Shown here: positions 40,624 through 49,732 of the stretch, one piece after another
Numbering within the stretch: the first letter of the stretch is position 1
Layout of the letters: the number at the start of each line of letters is the position of its first letter
Assembly (NCBI RefSeq): GCF_018449655.1
Contig: NZ_JAAVUX010000004.1
Coordinates: 283,591-347,590 of the forward strand
DNA length: 64,000 bases
Reading direction: 5' to 3'
From: Pseudomonas sp. dw_358
GTDB taxonomy: Bacteria > Pseudomonadota > Gammaproteobacteria > Pseudomonadales > Pseudomonadaceae
Notes under the pieces: model-generated
Told to the model about the DNA's origin: nothing
The model's input: only the letters and a program-made list of their open reading frames with translations
The model's database searches: none
Position numbers and translations under genes: made by a program

Positions 40624-42158
40624 TCCCGTCCGGCAGCAGCTTTGACGTCTTCATCAGTTTCGGCGTGATCGGCCTGTTCCTGGCCGGCATGATCGCGGTG
40701 CTCTACCGCACCAACAAGCAGAGCCACAGTTTTGCCGACTACGCCGTAGGTGGGCGTTCCTATGGGCCGTGGTTCATCGCCATGTGCTACACCAACTCCT
40801 GGTGGCCGGGCGCGACCTTCACGGCATTCTTCTCGCTGTCGGTGGGCAGTGCGCTGGGCTTCTATGGGATGGTCTATTCCACCCTGGGCGTGACCGCCAT
40901 GTACCTGATGGCCACCCGCGCCTGGACCTGGGGCAAGCGCTTCAACCTGACCACCCAGCCGGACTTGCTGGGCATGCGTTTCAACAGCCCGGCGGTCAAG
41001 CGACTGGCCTCGATCATCGGCATCATCTCGGTGTTTCCCTGGGTGGTGATGGGCATCCAGGCGCTGGCCATGTTGTTCCAGTTCGCCAGCTTCGGCGGCT
41101 GGGGCGTCACCGCGTGCCTGAGCGCCGGGGTGCTGGTGGTGCTGATCCGCCAATACTGGACGGTGAGCATGGGCATGCGCGGGCTGATCATGACCGACAT
41201 GTACCAGGGCCTGATCGCCTATGTGCTGGCGGCGGCCTTGTGCGTATTTCTGCTGGGCGGCAGCGCCCATGCGTCGTTCTCCAACCTGGCGCACTTGCCC
41301 GCCAAGATGCTGTTGATTCCCGGCGACACCGGCACCGGTTATGGCGCGTGGTACATGTTCAGCCTGATTTTCACCGGGGTCATCGGCTCGATGTGCTGGC
41401 CTATGAGCTTTCAGCGCATCTACACCGCCAGCGGTGTGCGCTCGGTAAAGAAGGGCACGGTTTATACCATCCTGCTGATGGGCGGTTTCTACGGGATCCT
41501 GATGCTGTTCGCCACCGCCGTAAGCCAAGACCCGAACGTCGCTGCACATCCGCAGCAAGGCTGGTTCCTGGCGCTGTTCGACATCGGCGGCCCGGTGCTG
41601 CTGGCGGTTGCCATCGCCATCGTCCTGGCGGCAAGCATCGGCCATGTGGATGGCTGCGTGCAGGTCTGCGGTGTGCAGTTCGCCAATGACCTGGCGACCT
41701 GGACCAAGCCGCGCACGGACCGTCAGCTGACGGTATTGGCCAAGAGCGCGATGATCGTGTTCATCGTCGCCGCGGCGGTAGTGGCCTACCTCACGTTCAA
41801 CTACTCGCGGCTGCAACTGCTGGCGCAGATTTCCTATCAGGGCATCATTCAGTTGGCGGTACCGTTGTTCTTCGGTTTGTTCACGCGTTGGGGCAACAAG
41901 CAGGGCGCGATTCTAGGCATGCTCACCGGTATCGTCATCGCCATTGTGCTGACCACGATCTACCCCGATGACATCGCCGGGCTGGGTTCGCTCACCAGCG
42001 GCATCGTCGGCGTGATTTTCAATGCGCTGGTGTTCGTCGGCTGCGCGCTGGTGTTCAAACCGTCGGCCGAAGAGACCCGGCGCGTGGCCGAGTTATTCGC
42101 CACCGCCGCGCCGCAAGCCCTGGCGAGCAAGGGCGGCGCTACACCCGTCCTCAACTGA
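40620..42158 (+). CDS. Sodium:solute symporter (SSS family)
   Basis: A 512-residue transporter with 13 predicted membrane helices. SSS features include FADYAVGGRSYGPWFIAMCYTNSWWPGATFTAFF in TM1-TM2 and a GHVDGCVQVCGVQFANDL stretch. It carries a small solute into the cell with Na+. The subgroup paired with a DUF3311 subunit includes pantothenate-like and carboxylate-like carriers; the substrate here is not known. ATG 40620 overlaps the DUF3311 stop, so the long frame to 40314 is discarded. A terminator follows at 42171. Confidence 0.92.
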   Translation: MIPSGSSFDVFISFGVIGLFLAGMIAVLYRTNKQSHSFADYAVGGRSYGPWFIAMCYTNSWWPGATFTAFFSLSVGSALGFYGMVYSTLGVTAMYLMATRAWTWGKRFNLTTQPDLLGMRFNSPAVKRLASIIGIISVFPWVVMGIQALAMLFQFASFGGWGVTACLSAGVLVVLIRQYWTVSMGMRGLIMTDMYQGLIAYVLAAALCVFLLGGSAHASFSNLAHLPAKMLLIPGDTGTGYGAWYMFSLIFTGVIGSMCWPMSFQRIYTASGVRSVKKGTVYTILLMGGFYGILMLFATAVSQDPNVAAHPQQGWFLALFDIGGPVLLAVAIAIVLAASIGHVDGCVQVCGVQFANDLATWTKPRTDRQLTVLAKSAMIVFIVAAAVVAYLTFNYSRLQLLAQISYQGIIQLAVPLFFGLFTRWGNKQGAILGMLTGIVIAIVLTTIYPDDIAGLGSLTSGIVGVIFNALVFVGCALVFKPSAEETRRVAELFATAAPQALASKGGATPVLN

Positions 42159-42170
42159 GACCGGTCATCA

Positions 42171-42200
42171 AGGCTGCCCGCCAGGGGCAGCCTGTTTTTA
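42171..42200 (+). terminator. Intrinsic terminator after the symporter gene
   Basis: AGGCTGCCC / GGGGCAGCCT stem with loop GCCA, then GTTTTTATT. It closes the transporter unit; read-through to the HAD gene 25 bases later is possible. Confidence 0.85.
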
Positions 42201-42224
42201 TTATCTCCCACTCTGGAATCCTCC

Positions 42225-42893
42225 ATGCCTCTGGCTATTTTCGATCTCGACGAAACCCTTATCCATGGCGATTGCGCCAGCCTGTGGAGTGCCTGGATGG
42301 CGCGCATCGGCTGGGTCGATGCAGACCTCTTTCCCGCCCGCGACCGGGAATTGATGGCGCTGTACAGCGAGGGCCGACTGGCCATGGAAGACTACATGGC
42401 CTTCAGCCTGGAACCCTTGATCGGCCGCACGCCGGCCGACGTGGACGAGCAGGTGCTGCACTACATCGACGAGGTCATCGAACCGCTGTTCTATCCCGGC
42501 GCCTGCGCCACCGTGCAGGCTCACCGCGCGGCGGGCGAGCGGCTGCTGGTGATCTCGGCGTCGGCGGCCTTTCTGGTCAAACCCATCGCCGCCCGGCTGG
42601 GCATCGACGCGGTGCTGGCCATCGACCTTGAAGTGCGTGACGGGCGCTACACCGGCCGTACCCAGGGGGTGCTGACTTACCGCGAAGGCAAGGTCATCCG
42701 CCTGGCCGACTGGCTGGAACTGCACGGCGAGACCTTGGCCGACGCCAGCTTCTATTCCGACTCGCGCAATGACTTGCCGTTGCTCACGCGCATCACCCAC
42801 CCGGTGGCGGTCAATCCTGACCCGGTGCTGTTGGCCCATGCCCAGGCGGCGGGGTGGAAGGTGTTGGAGTGGCAGGCGCGGCGCTCGGCATGA
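42225..42893 (+). CDS. HAD-superfamily IB phosphatase (SerB-like)
   Basis: A 222-residue HAD IB hydrolase with an intact active site: AIFDLDETLIHGD (nucleophile DxD), VISASAAFLVKPIA (motif II), a Lys in YREGKVIRLADWL and YSDSRNDLPLL (motif IV acids). The small alpha-helical cap is typical of phosphoserine or phosphocholine-type phosphatases. Next to two kinases and an importer it could reverse or continue their phosphorylation, but a terminator separates it, so pathway membership is inferred. Confidence 0.88.
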   Translation: MPLAIFDLDETLIHGDCASLWSAWMARIGWVDADLFPARDRELMALYSEGRLAMEDYMAFSLEPLIGRTPADVDEQVLHYIDEVIEPLFYPGACATVQAHRAAGERLLVISASAAFLVKPIAARLGIDAVLAIDLEVRDGRYTGRTQGVLTYREGKVIRLADWLELHGETLADASFYSDSRNDLPLLTRITHPVAVNPDPVLLAHAQAAGWKVLEWQARRSA

Positions 42894-43011
42894 CGCAACC
42901 GCGCTGATCGCCCCTGCGGCCTTGGTCCACGGGATGACCGTCGTTACCCGCAACGTCAAGGATTCCGAGCATGGGGGAGTGGAGATTCTCGATCCATGGA
43001 GCGGTCACTGA
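42892..43011 (+). pseudogene. PIN-domain (VapC-type) toxin C-terminal remnant
   Basis: Immediately overlapping the HAD stop, an open frame reads DATALIAPAALVHGMTVVTRNVKD then GGVEILDPWSGH and stops. This is the typical last third of a PIN RNase toxin (DxLIAATALxHGLTVVTRN...LDPW), with one of the active-site acids. The N-terminal two thirds and any antitoxin are absent. Confidence 0.75.
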
Positions 43012-43086
43012 CCCCCTCATCCTGACTCATTTTGACAAACCGATTCCAAAACCCCCATCACTCATGGACTATAGGCGCCATTTACT

Positions 43087-43126
43087 CGCTCCTGCGCCCG
43101 GGGCGAGCGCAGGTCGCTCCAGGAGT
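43087..43126 (+). promoter_or_regulatory. Possible ribosome-site-masking RNA structure
   Basis: The leader of the large helicase gene contains CCTGCGC (43091-43097) pairing with GCGCAGG (43107-43113). Alternatively, CTCCTG (43089-43094) is complementary to CAGGAG (43120-43125), which contains the AGGAG ribosome site of the ATG at 43133. The two pairings share bases and are mutually exclusive, as in translational switches. CGCTCC is repeated at 43087 and 43115. Confidence 0.4.
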
Positions 43127-43132
43127 CCATGA

Positions 43133-46100
43133 ATGACCATCGTTATCGAGGCGCTGATCGCCCGCAAGATCGGCTTTGCCTCGCATCAGAATTCCGTTCC
43201 TCTCGTCCGCGAGTTGAGCATCGGCAACCAGGGCGAACACAGCCTGCAAGACTTGGTGCTAAGCCTCGACACCGACCCTGCCTTCGTCGAAACCCGGCGC
43301 TGGAACATCGACCGTCTGCACCCAGGCGATCGCCTGGGCATCAGTGAACGTGACATCAAGCTCAATGCCGGTTACCTCTCGGGCCTGAGTGAAAGCCTCG
43401 GGGCCGAGGTGGTGTTGCGGGTGACCCAGGGAGAGACCCTGCTGGTGGAGCAACGCTACCCCACCGAACTGCTGGCCCGCACCGAATGGGGTGGCCTGAG
43501 TGCCATGCCCGAATTGCTGGCAGCGTTCTGCATGCCCAACGACCCGGCCGTAGACCGCGTGCTCAAGGCCGCCTCGCAGGTGCTGCGCCGCGCCGGCAAG
43601 CCTGACGGTATCGACGGCTACGAAAGCAAGTCGCGCACCCGCGTGTGGGAACTGACGTCGGCGATCTGGTCGGCGGTCTGCGGTTTCAAGCTCAGTTACG
43701 CGCTGCCGCCGGCCAGTTTCGAGCAGCAGGGGCAGAAGATCCGCCCACCGGGACAGATCCTCGAAAACGGCGTGGCTACCTGCCTGGACACGGCTCTGCT
43801 GTTTGCCGCTGCCCTTGAGCAGGCCGGGTTGAACGCCTTGCTGATCATGACCAAGGGCCATGCCTTTGCCGGCGTGTGGCTGCAGCCCCAGGAGTTTTCG
43901 CAACTGTTGACCGACGAAGCATCGGCGGTCCGCAAGCGTCTGGACCTCAAGGAATTGCTGGTATTCGAGACCACCCTGGCGACCCGTGCGCCAGCGCCCG
44001 GTTTCAATCAGGCGATTACCGCGGCCGAGCGGCAACTGGACGATGAGCAGTTCATCATGGCCATCGACCTGCACCGCGCGCGGATGCAGAAGATCCGCCC
44101 CCTCGCGCTGTTGACGGCGCCCGGTACCGAGGGTGCTGAAGACACCCCGGCCGTGCTCGAAGGCCTGGAAGAAGCCCCGGCTCTGCCGGGCTTCGACGTC
44201 GAAATCGACGACAGCGCCGTGGGCCCGGCCGGCAAGCTGGTGTTGTGGCAGCGCAAGCTGCTGGACCTGACCACCCGCAACCGCCTGCTGCACCTGCCCG
44301 ACAGTGCCAAGGGCGTGCGCCTGCACTGCGCCGACCCGGCCGCGTTGGAGGATGTGCTTGCCAAAGGTCAGCGCATCCGCGTGGTGCCGGTGCCGGACCT
44401 GGAAAGCGGCGGCCGCGACCCGGCGCTGTACGCCCAGCAGAACCACGAAAGCCTGCTGGACGAAGTGGCGCGCCAGGCCCTGAGTCGGGGCGAGGTGCTG
44501 GCCAGCCTGGAAAAGGTCAAGCTTGACGCCACCCTGATCGACCTCTACCGCAAGGCTCGCACCGACCTGGAGGAGGGCGGGGCCAACACCCTGTTTCTGG
44601 CCATCGGCTTTCTCAAATGGAAGAAGACTGCCGACGACCCCAAGACCTATTCCGCGCCGCTGATCCTGCTGCCGGTCAAGCTGGAGCGCAAAAGCGCATT
44701 GTCCGGGGTGACCCTCGGCCTGCTGGACGAAGAACCGCGTTTCAACCTGACCCTGCTGGAATTGCTGCGCCACGATTTCGAACTGACCATCCCGGAACTG
44801 GACGGTGACCTGCCCGCCGATGACAGCGGCATCGACGTCGAGGGCATCTGGAACCGCGTGCGCCGCGCGGTGCGTGACGTGCCCGGCTTCGAGGTCAGCC
44901 CCGAGGTGGTACTGGGCACTTTCTCGTTCGCCAAATACCTGATGTGGAAAGACCTGGCCGCCAACGCCGAACAGCTCCTGCAAAGCCCGCTGGTCAAGCA
45001 CCTGCTGGAGCGCGACCCCGCCGGCGAAGGATTTGCCAGCGACGGTGAATTCCCACGACCGGAGCGGTTGGATGCGACGGTCAAGGTCGCCGACCTGTTC
45101 ACGCCATTGGCAGCGGACTCGTCCCAGCTGTCGGCGGTGGTGGCATCGGCCGGCCAACACAGCTTTGTCCTCGATGGCCCGCCCGGCACCGGCAAGTCGC
45201 AGACCATCGCCAACATGATCGCCCACAACCTGGCCTTGGGCCGGCGTGTGTTGTTCGTCGCCGAGAAGCGCGCGGCATTGGACGTGGTGTATCGGCGCCT
45301 GGCCGAAAAGGGCCTCGGCGAGTTCTGCCTCGAGCTGCATTCGAGCAAGGCGTCCAAGGTCGAGGTGCTCAAGCAGCTGGACCGCGCCTGGGACGTACGC
45401 GACACCCTCAGCGCCGAGCAATGGCAGCACGAAGCGCAGCGTTTGCAGACCTTGCGCGCGCGGCTTAACGAAGTGGTCGAGGTGCTGCATCGGCGGCGGC
45501 CTGCGGGGCTGTCGTTGCACCAGGCCATCGGCCGCGTGGTGCGCGATCATCTGCCTTCGACCCCCGTCCTGCTGTGGCCCACCGGCACCGAGCACGATGC
45601 CGGTCAGTACAGCGCCCTGCTGGATCTGGCGCGGCGTCTGGGGCTCAATGGCGAGGCGGCTCGCGAGTTGTCCGAGCGCTTTGGGCTGCTGACCCAGACC
45701 CAGTGGTCAAACGCCTGGCAAGCGCAGATGGCCGCCAGCGCCCGCGAGCTGCCCCAAAGGTTGGATGCGCTGAGCGGCGCTGGCGAGCGCTTGCTGGCCC
45801 TGACTCACGTGCCGCTGCCCATCGGCGAAGTCGCCGACCTGCGTCAGCTTCACGGCCTGGTTGCCTTGATGGGCGAGACCCATGGCCTGGACCTGGCCGT
45901 GGCCTTTGCCCCCGACGCCAGCCATCGCCTCAAGGCCGCACGGCGTGCCCGGGACCTGATCGAACGCTATCACGAACACCTCAAGGGCTTGTCCCTGAGC
46001 TATGCCGACGAGGCCTGCCGACGAATTCCGGTGGCGGCGCTGCGGCAGCAATGGCAGGAAGCCGAGGGCAAGTTCTGGTTCTTCGCCAGCTTCGCCAAGA

Positions 46101-48358
46101 AGAAAGTGGCGCGCCAGCTGGCCTTGCTCGGCGGCGCGGCGGGGCTGCCCGACGTGCCTGCCGACCTGGCAATTTTCGAGCGCCTGCAAGCCTTGCTGGT
46201 AGAGCTGGACGGCCTGGCGGTGGACGTGCAGTCGATTCCCGGCTGGCACGGCCTTGCCAGCGACAGCAAGCGCCTGCTTCACGCGGTCGGCCTTACCGAG
46301 CGTCTGCGCAGCCAGCTCAGCGCGCTGGCTGAGTCCCCTGAACACCTGATCGCCCTTCGCGCCGCCACCGCGCGTCTGGTGGTGGATGCCAACGACATGC
46401 TCGCCGCCGGTGGCCAGATCGACACGGCCCTGTCCACCCTGAAGCAGGCCCTGGTTCTCCACGATACCAGCGCCCAGACGTTCAATGCCCTGGCGGCCGA
46501 CGGCAGCGAGATGGCCTTGTCCATGGCCGCGCTGCGGGCCACTTGCGCCTCCATCGAACAGTACGAGCAGCGCCTCAAGGCCTGGTGCGACTGGCGCCGT
46601 GTGCGCGAGCAGGCCAGCGAGGCGGGGCTGATGCCGCTGGCCGTCGCGCTGGAACAAAACCAGCTGGCGGCGGACGCCATCGAACCGACCTTCGTCACCG
46701 CCTATGCCCGCTGGTTCGCCACCGAAGGCATCGACAGCGAACCCTTGCTGCGCAACTTCGTCGCTGCCGAGCACATGAGTGACATCGCCGCGTTCAACCA
46801 ACTGGACGACGCATTGGGCAGCCTCAGCGTGCGCTACATTCGCGCCAGGCTGTGCGGGCTGATCCCGTCGAAGAACGACATCGGCAAGGGCAGTGGCTTC
46901 GCCATCCTCAAGCATGAACTGCAAAAGTCCCGACGGCACAAACCCGTGCGCCAACTGGCGGTGGAAATGGGCGATGCGCTGAACAAACTGGCGCCGTGCA
47001 TGCTCATGAGCCCATTGTCCATTGCCCAGTTCTTGCCCGCCGATCAACCGCCGTTCGACCTGGTGATCTTCGATGAGGCCTCACAGATCGCCCCTTGGGA
47101 CGCCATCGGCTCCATCGCCCGCGGCAAGCAGGTGGTCATCGCCGGTGACCCGCGGCAGATGCCGCCGACCAACTTCTTCAATCGCGGCGCCAGTGCCGGC
47201 GACGACGACACTGCCGAAGACATGGAAAGCATCCTCGACGAGTGTCTGGGCGCCGGGGTGCCCAGCCATAGCCTGAGCTGGCACTATCGCAGCCGCCACG
47301 AGAGCCTGATCGCCTTTTCCAACCACCGCTACTACGACAGCAACCTGATCACCTTCCCGGCCGCCGAGACCCGCGCCAGCGCTGTGCACTGGCGGCGGGT
47401 CGACGGGGTCTACGCCAAGGGCAAGGGCCGCCACAACCAGGCCGAAGCCGAGGCCATTGTCGAGGAGACGGTCAAGCGCCTGACCGATCCGGCCTTCGTC
47501 GCGGCCGGGTATTCCATCGGCATCATCACCCTCAACGCCGATCAGCAAAAGCTGGTCAGCGACCTGCTGGACAAGGCGCGGCTCCAATACCCGCAGATCG
47601 AGCCGTTCTTCCAGGAAGGGCAGATGGAACCGGTGGTGGTCAAGAACCTGGAGACCGTGCAGGGCGACGAGCGTGACCTGATCATCCTCGGCATTGGCTA
47701 CGGTCCGACCGAGCCGGGTGCGCCGGTGATGTCGATGAACTTCGGCCCGTTGAACAAAGACGGTGGCTGGCGCCGCCTGAACGTCGCCATCACCCGCTCG
47801 CGCCGGGAGATGCTGGTGTTCACCTCTTTCGACCCGTCGATGATCGACCTCAATCGCACCAATGCCCGGGCGGTGCGCGACCTCAAGCACTTCATCGAAT
47901 TCGCCCAGCGCGGCCCCCGGGCGTTGGCCGAAGCGGTGCAGGGCTCGGTAGGCGGCTACGATTCGCCGTTCGAAGAGGCTGTGGCCCAAGGGCTGCGCCG
48001 GATGGGCTGGCACGTGGTACCGCAGATCGGTGTGTCGCGCTTTCGCATCGACCTGGGCATCGTCCATCCGGACCGCCCTGGCGATTACCTCGCCGGCGTG
48101 GAGTGCGATGGCGCCACCTATCACAGCGCCGCCACGGCCCGTGACCGCGACAAGGTGCGTGGCGCGATTCTGCAAGGATTGGGCTGGAACCTGCTGCGCG
48201 TGTGGTCGACCGACTGGTGGGTAGACAAGGAAGGGGCGTTGCAGCGCCTGCATGGGGCGTTGAACGCGTTGCTGGAGACGTCACGCCAGAACCTGCCTGC
48301 CGCCTTGCCCGCACCGTTGGCCGATGAGCCACAGCCATCGACGCAAACCGCGCTGTGA
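43133..48358 (+). CDS. Giant transglutaminase-like / DUF4011 SF1 helicase / restriction-type nuclease protein
   Basis: A 1741-residue multidomain protein. Residues 1-300 contain a transglutaminase-like Cys-His pair (Cys217 in GVATCLDTALLFAAALEQ, His243 in GHAFAGVWL). Around 365 the DUF4011 segment begins (LVLWQRKLLDLTTRNRLLHL). The SF1 core follows, with Walker A GPPGTGKSQ (Lys688), a ~600-residue helical insertion, Walker B IFDEASQ (Asp1314), QMPPTNF, HYRSRHESLI and VQGDERDLIILGIGYG. The C-terminus is a PD-(D/E)xK-like domain (RIDLGIV Asp1640, GVECDGA Glu1657/Asp1659, LLRVWSTDWW). Helicase-nuclease proteins of this plan are common in defence islands. ATG 43133 has AGGAG eight bases upstream. 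The role is not established. Confidence 0.9.
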   Translation: MTIVIEALIARKIGFASHQNSVPLVRELSIGNQGEHSLQDLVLSLDTDPAFVETRRWNIDRLHPGDRLGISERDIKLNAGYLSGLSESLGAEVVLRVTQGETLLVEQRYPTELLARTEWGGLSAMPELLAAFCMPNDPAVDRVLKAASQVLRRAGKPDGIDGYESKSRTRVWELTSAIWSAVCGFKLSYALPPASFEQQGQKIRPPGQILENGVATCLDTALLFAAALEQAGLNALLIMTKGHAFAGVWLQPQEFSQLLTDEASAVRKRLDLKELLVFETTLATRAPAPGFNQAITAAERQLDDEQFIMAIDLHRARMQKIRPLALLTAPGTEGAEDTPAVLEGLEEAPALPGFDVEIDDSAVGPAGKLVLWQRKLLDLTTRNRLLHLPDSAKGVRLHCADPAALEDVLAKGQRIRVVPVPDLESGGRDPALYAQQNHESLLDEVARQALSRGEVLASLEKVKLDATLIDLYRKARTDLEEGGANTLFLAIGFLKWKKTADDPKTYSAPLILLPVKLERKSALSGVTLGLLDEEPRFNLTLLELLRHDFELTIPELDGDLPADDSGIDVEGIWNRVRRAVRDVPGFEVSPEVVLGTFSFAKYLMWKDLAANAEQLLQSPLVKHLLERDPAGEGFASDGEFPRPERLDATVKVADLFTPLAADSSQLSAVVASAGQHSFVLDGPPGTGKSQTIANMIAHNLALGRRVLFVAEKRAALDVVYRRLAEKGLGEFCLELHSSKASKVEVLKQLDRAWDVRDTLSAEQWQHEAQRLQTLRARLNEVVEVLHRRRPAGLSLHQAIGRVVRDHLPSTPVLLWPTGTEHDAGQYSALLDLARRLGLNGEAARELSERFGLLTQTQWSNAWQAQMAASARELPQRLDALSGAGERLLALTHVPLPIGEVADLRQLHGLVALMGETHGLDLAVAFAPDASHRLKAARRARDLIERYHEHLKGLSLSYADEACRRIPVAALRQQWQEAEGKFWFFASFAKKKVARQLALLGGAAGLPDVPADLAIFERLQALLVELDGLAVDVQSIPGWHGLASDSKRLLHAVGLTERLRSQLSALAESPEHLIALRAATARLVVDANDMLAAGGQIDTALSTLKQALVLHDTSAQTFNALAADGSEMALSMAALRATCASIEQYEQRLKAWCDWRRVREQASEAGLMPLAVALEQNQLAADAIEPTFVTAYARWFATEGIDSEPLLRNFVAAEHMSDIAAFNQLDDALGSLSVRYIRARLCGLIPSKNDIGKGSGFAILKHELQKSRRHKPVRQLAVEMGDALNKLAPCMLMSPLSIAQFLPADQPPFDLVIFDEASQIAPWDAIGSIARGKQVVIAGDPRQMPPTNFFNRGASAGDDDTAEDMESILDECLGAGVPSHSLSWHYRSRHESLIAFSNHRYYDSNLITFPAAETRASAVHWRRVDGVYAKGKGRHNQAEAEAIVEETVKRLTDPAFVAAGYSIGIITLNADQQKLVSDLLDKARLQYPQIEPFFQEGQMEPVVVKNLETVQGDERDLIILGIGYGPTEPGAPVMSMNFGPLNKDGGWRRLNVAITRSRREMLVFTSFDPSMIDLNRTNARAVRDLKHFIEFAQRGPRALAEAVQGSVGGYDSPFEEAVAQGLRRMGWHVVPQIGVSRFRIDLGIVHPDRPGDYLAGVECDGATYHSAATARDRDKVRGAILQGLGWNLLRVWSTDWWVDKEGALQRLHGALNALLETSRQNLPAALPAPLADEPQPSTQTAL

Positions 48359-49704
48359 CAGAAGCCCGCGCACGCTTTACCGAGGGCCCTCTGGCCCGGC
48401 ACATTGTCGCCATGGCCGGCACCAGCGCGCTGGGCGCGTTGGCGGGGTTTCTGGTGGACATCCTGACCTTGGTCTACGTGTCCATGCTCCACGATCAGGC
48501 ACTGTTGGCGGCGGTAGGTCTGGCCAAGACCCTGGTGTTCATCAATGGCGCCTTTGCTTCCGGGATGGTGATTGCGGCCGGGGTCGTGCTGTCGGAGCGC
48601 ATTGGCAAACATGACAGCCAGGCCCTGGCGCGGTGGGTGACTCATTTGCTGATTCTGGCCCTGGCCACCAGTGCCTTCATCGGCCTGCTGGAGCTGGCCT
48701 GCGTCGCCCCGGTGAGCGGCTGGTTGGGCACGGATGCCCCCGTCTATGAAGCGGCCCGGCATTTCATCTGGATGGCGCTGCCCGCCAGCCTGTTGCTGGC
48801 GGCCATGCAGATGTGCGCGCAGATGCTCAAGGCCCAGGGCCATGTGCGCCGGGCGCTGGGGGTACTGCTGTCCGGCGCGGCAACGCTGGCGTTGGCCGAC
48901 CCGCTGTTCATTTTCGTCTTCGACCTGGGCCTGGACGGGGCCGCCATGGCTTATCTGCTTTCCAGCGCGGTGTCGTTGCTGGTGGGGCTGGTGCTGGTCA
49001 AGCGCCATATTGGCGTGTCGACGACGTTGCGCTGGAAACTGTTCAAGTTGCACACTGGCCAGACGTTGCGCATTGCCCTCCCGGCGATGCTGGGCAACCT
49101 GGCCATGCCGGTCGGCATCATTGGTTTGATGGTGGTGGTGGCCGGGCAGGGTGCATCGGCATTGGCCGGTATGGCAGTGATAGACCGCGTGTTGCAGTTT
49201 GCCTACTGCGTGTTCTTTGCATTGCCTGGGGCGCTGGTGCCTGTGCTGGGGCAGAACATCGGAGCGGGCTGCGATGAGCGCTTTCGCACCAGTGTCGTGC
49301 TCAGTCGCCGGCTGGTGGTGCTCTACGGTCTGGCCGTGTGGTGTGGGCTGCTGGTGTTCGGGCCGACCATTGCCGACTGGTTCGAGTTGACCAGCAGCGG
49401 CCGGGCGATGTTTTTGGCCATGTGTCACTTCGGCGCGGGTTTCTGGATTTTGTTCGGGCTGGATTTCGTTGCGCAATCGGTGTTTCTGACCACCCATCGG
49501 GCCTGGTGGGTGTCGGTGTTCGGTTGGTTGCGCGGCACCTTGGGCAGTGTGCCCTTGGTCTTGCTCGGCGCCCGTTATGGCGGTGGCCCGGGTGCCTTGA
49601 TCGGCATGTGGGTGGGCAATGGGCTGGTGGCGTTTGCGGCGGTCTGCTTTGCCTCGCGTCGCACACGCCAATTTTTGGCTGAACGCGCCCAGGCCACAGG
49701 CTGA
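48355..49704 (+). CDS. MATE-family efflux transporter
   Basis: A 449-residue inner-membrane protein with 12 hydrophobic helices in two MATE halves. It is probably a Na+- or H+-driven exporter of a toxic or cationic compound. Internal similarity of the halves is visible around SGMVIAAGVVLSERIG and PGALVPVLGQNIGAG. GTG at 48355 overlaps the helicase gene stop (GTGA), so it is co-translated with it. This linkage is odd for an exporter. It is followed 28 bases later by a TetR gene on the same strand. Confidence 0.9.
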   Translation: MTEARARFTEGPLARHIVAMAGTSALGALAGFLVDILTLVYVSMLHDQALLAAVGLAKTLVFINGAFASGMVIAAGVVLSERIGKHDSQALARWVTHLLILALATSAFIGLLELACVAPVSGWLGTDAPVYEAARHFIWMALPASLLLAAMQMCAQMLKAQGHVRRALGVLLSGAATLALADPLFIFVFDLGLDGAAMAYLLSSAVSLLVGLVLVKRHIGVSTTLRWKLFKLHTGQTLRIALPAMLGNLAMPVGIIGLMVVVAGQGASALAGMAVIDRVLQFAYCVFFALPGALVPVLGQNIGAGCDERFRTSVVLSRRLVVLYGLAVWCGLLVFGPTIADWFELTSSGRAMFLAMCHFGAGFWILFGLDFVAQSVFLTTHRAWWVSVFGWLRGTLGSVPLVLLGARYGGGPGALIGMWVGNGLVAFAAVCFASRRTRQFLAERAQATG

Positions 49705-49732
49705 TAGCGCTCAACGTTTGAATGGATACCGT

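Noticed and set aside
43259..45595. 778-codon frame opposite the helicase gene
   Set aside because: Gln/His/Leu-rich shadow; the sense strand carries the helicase motifs.
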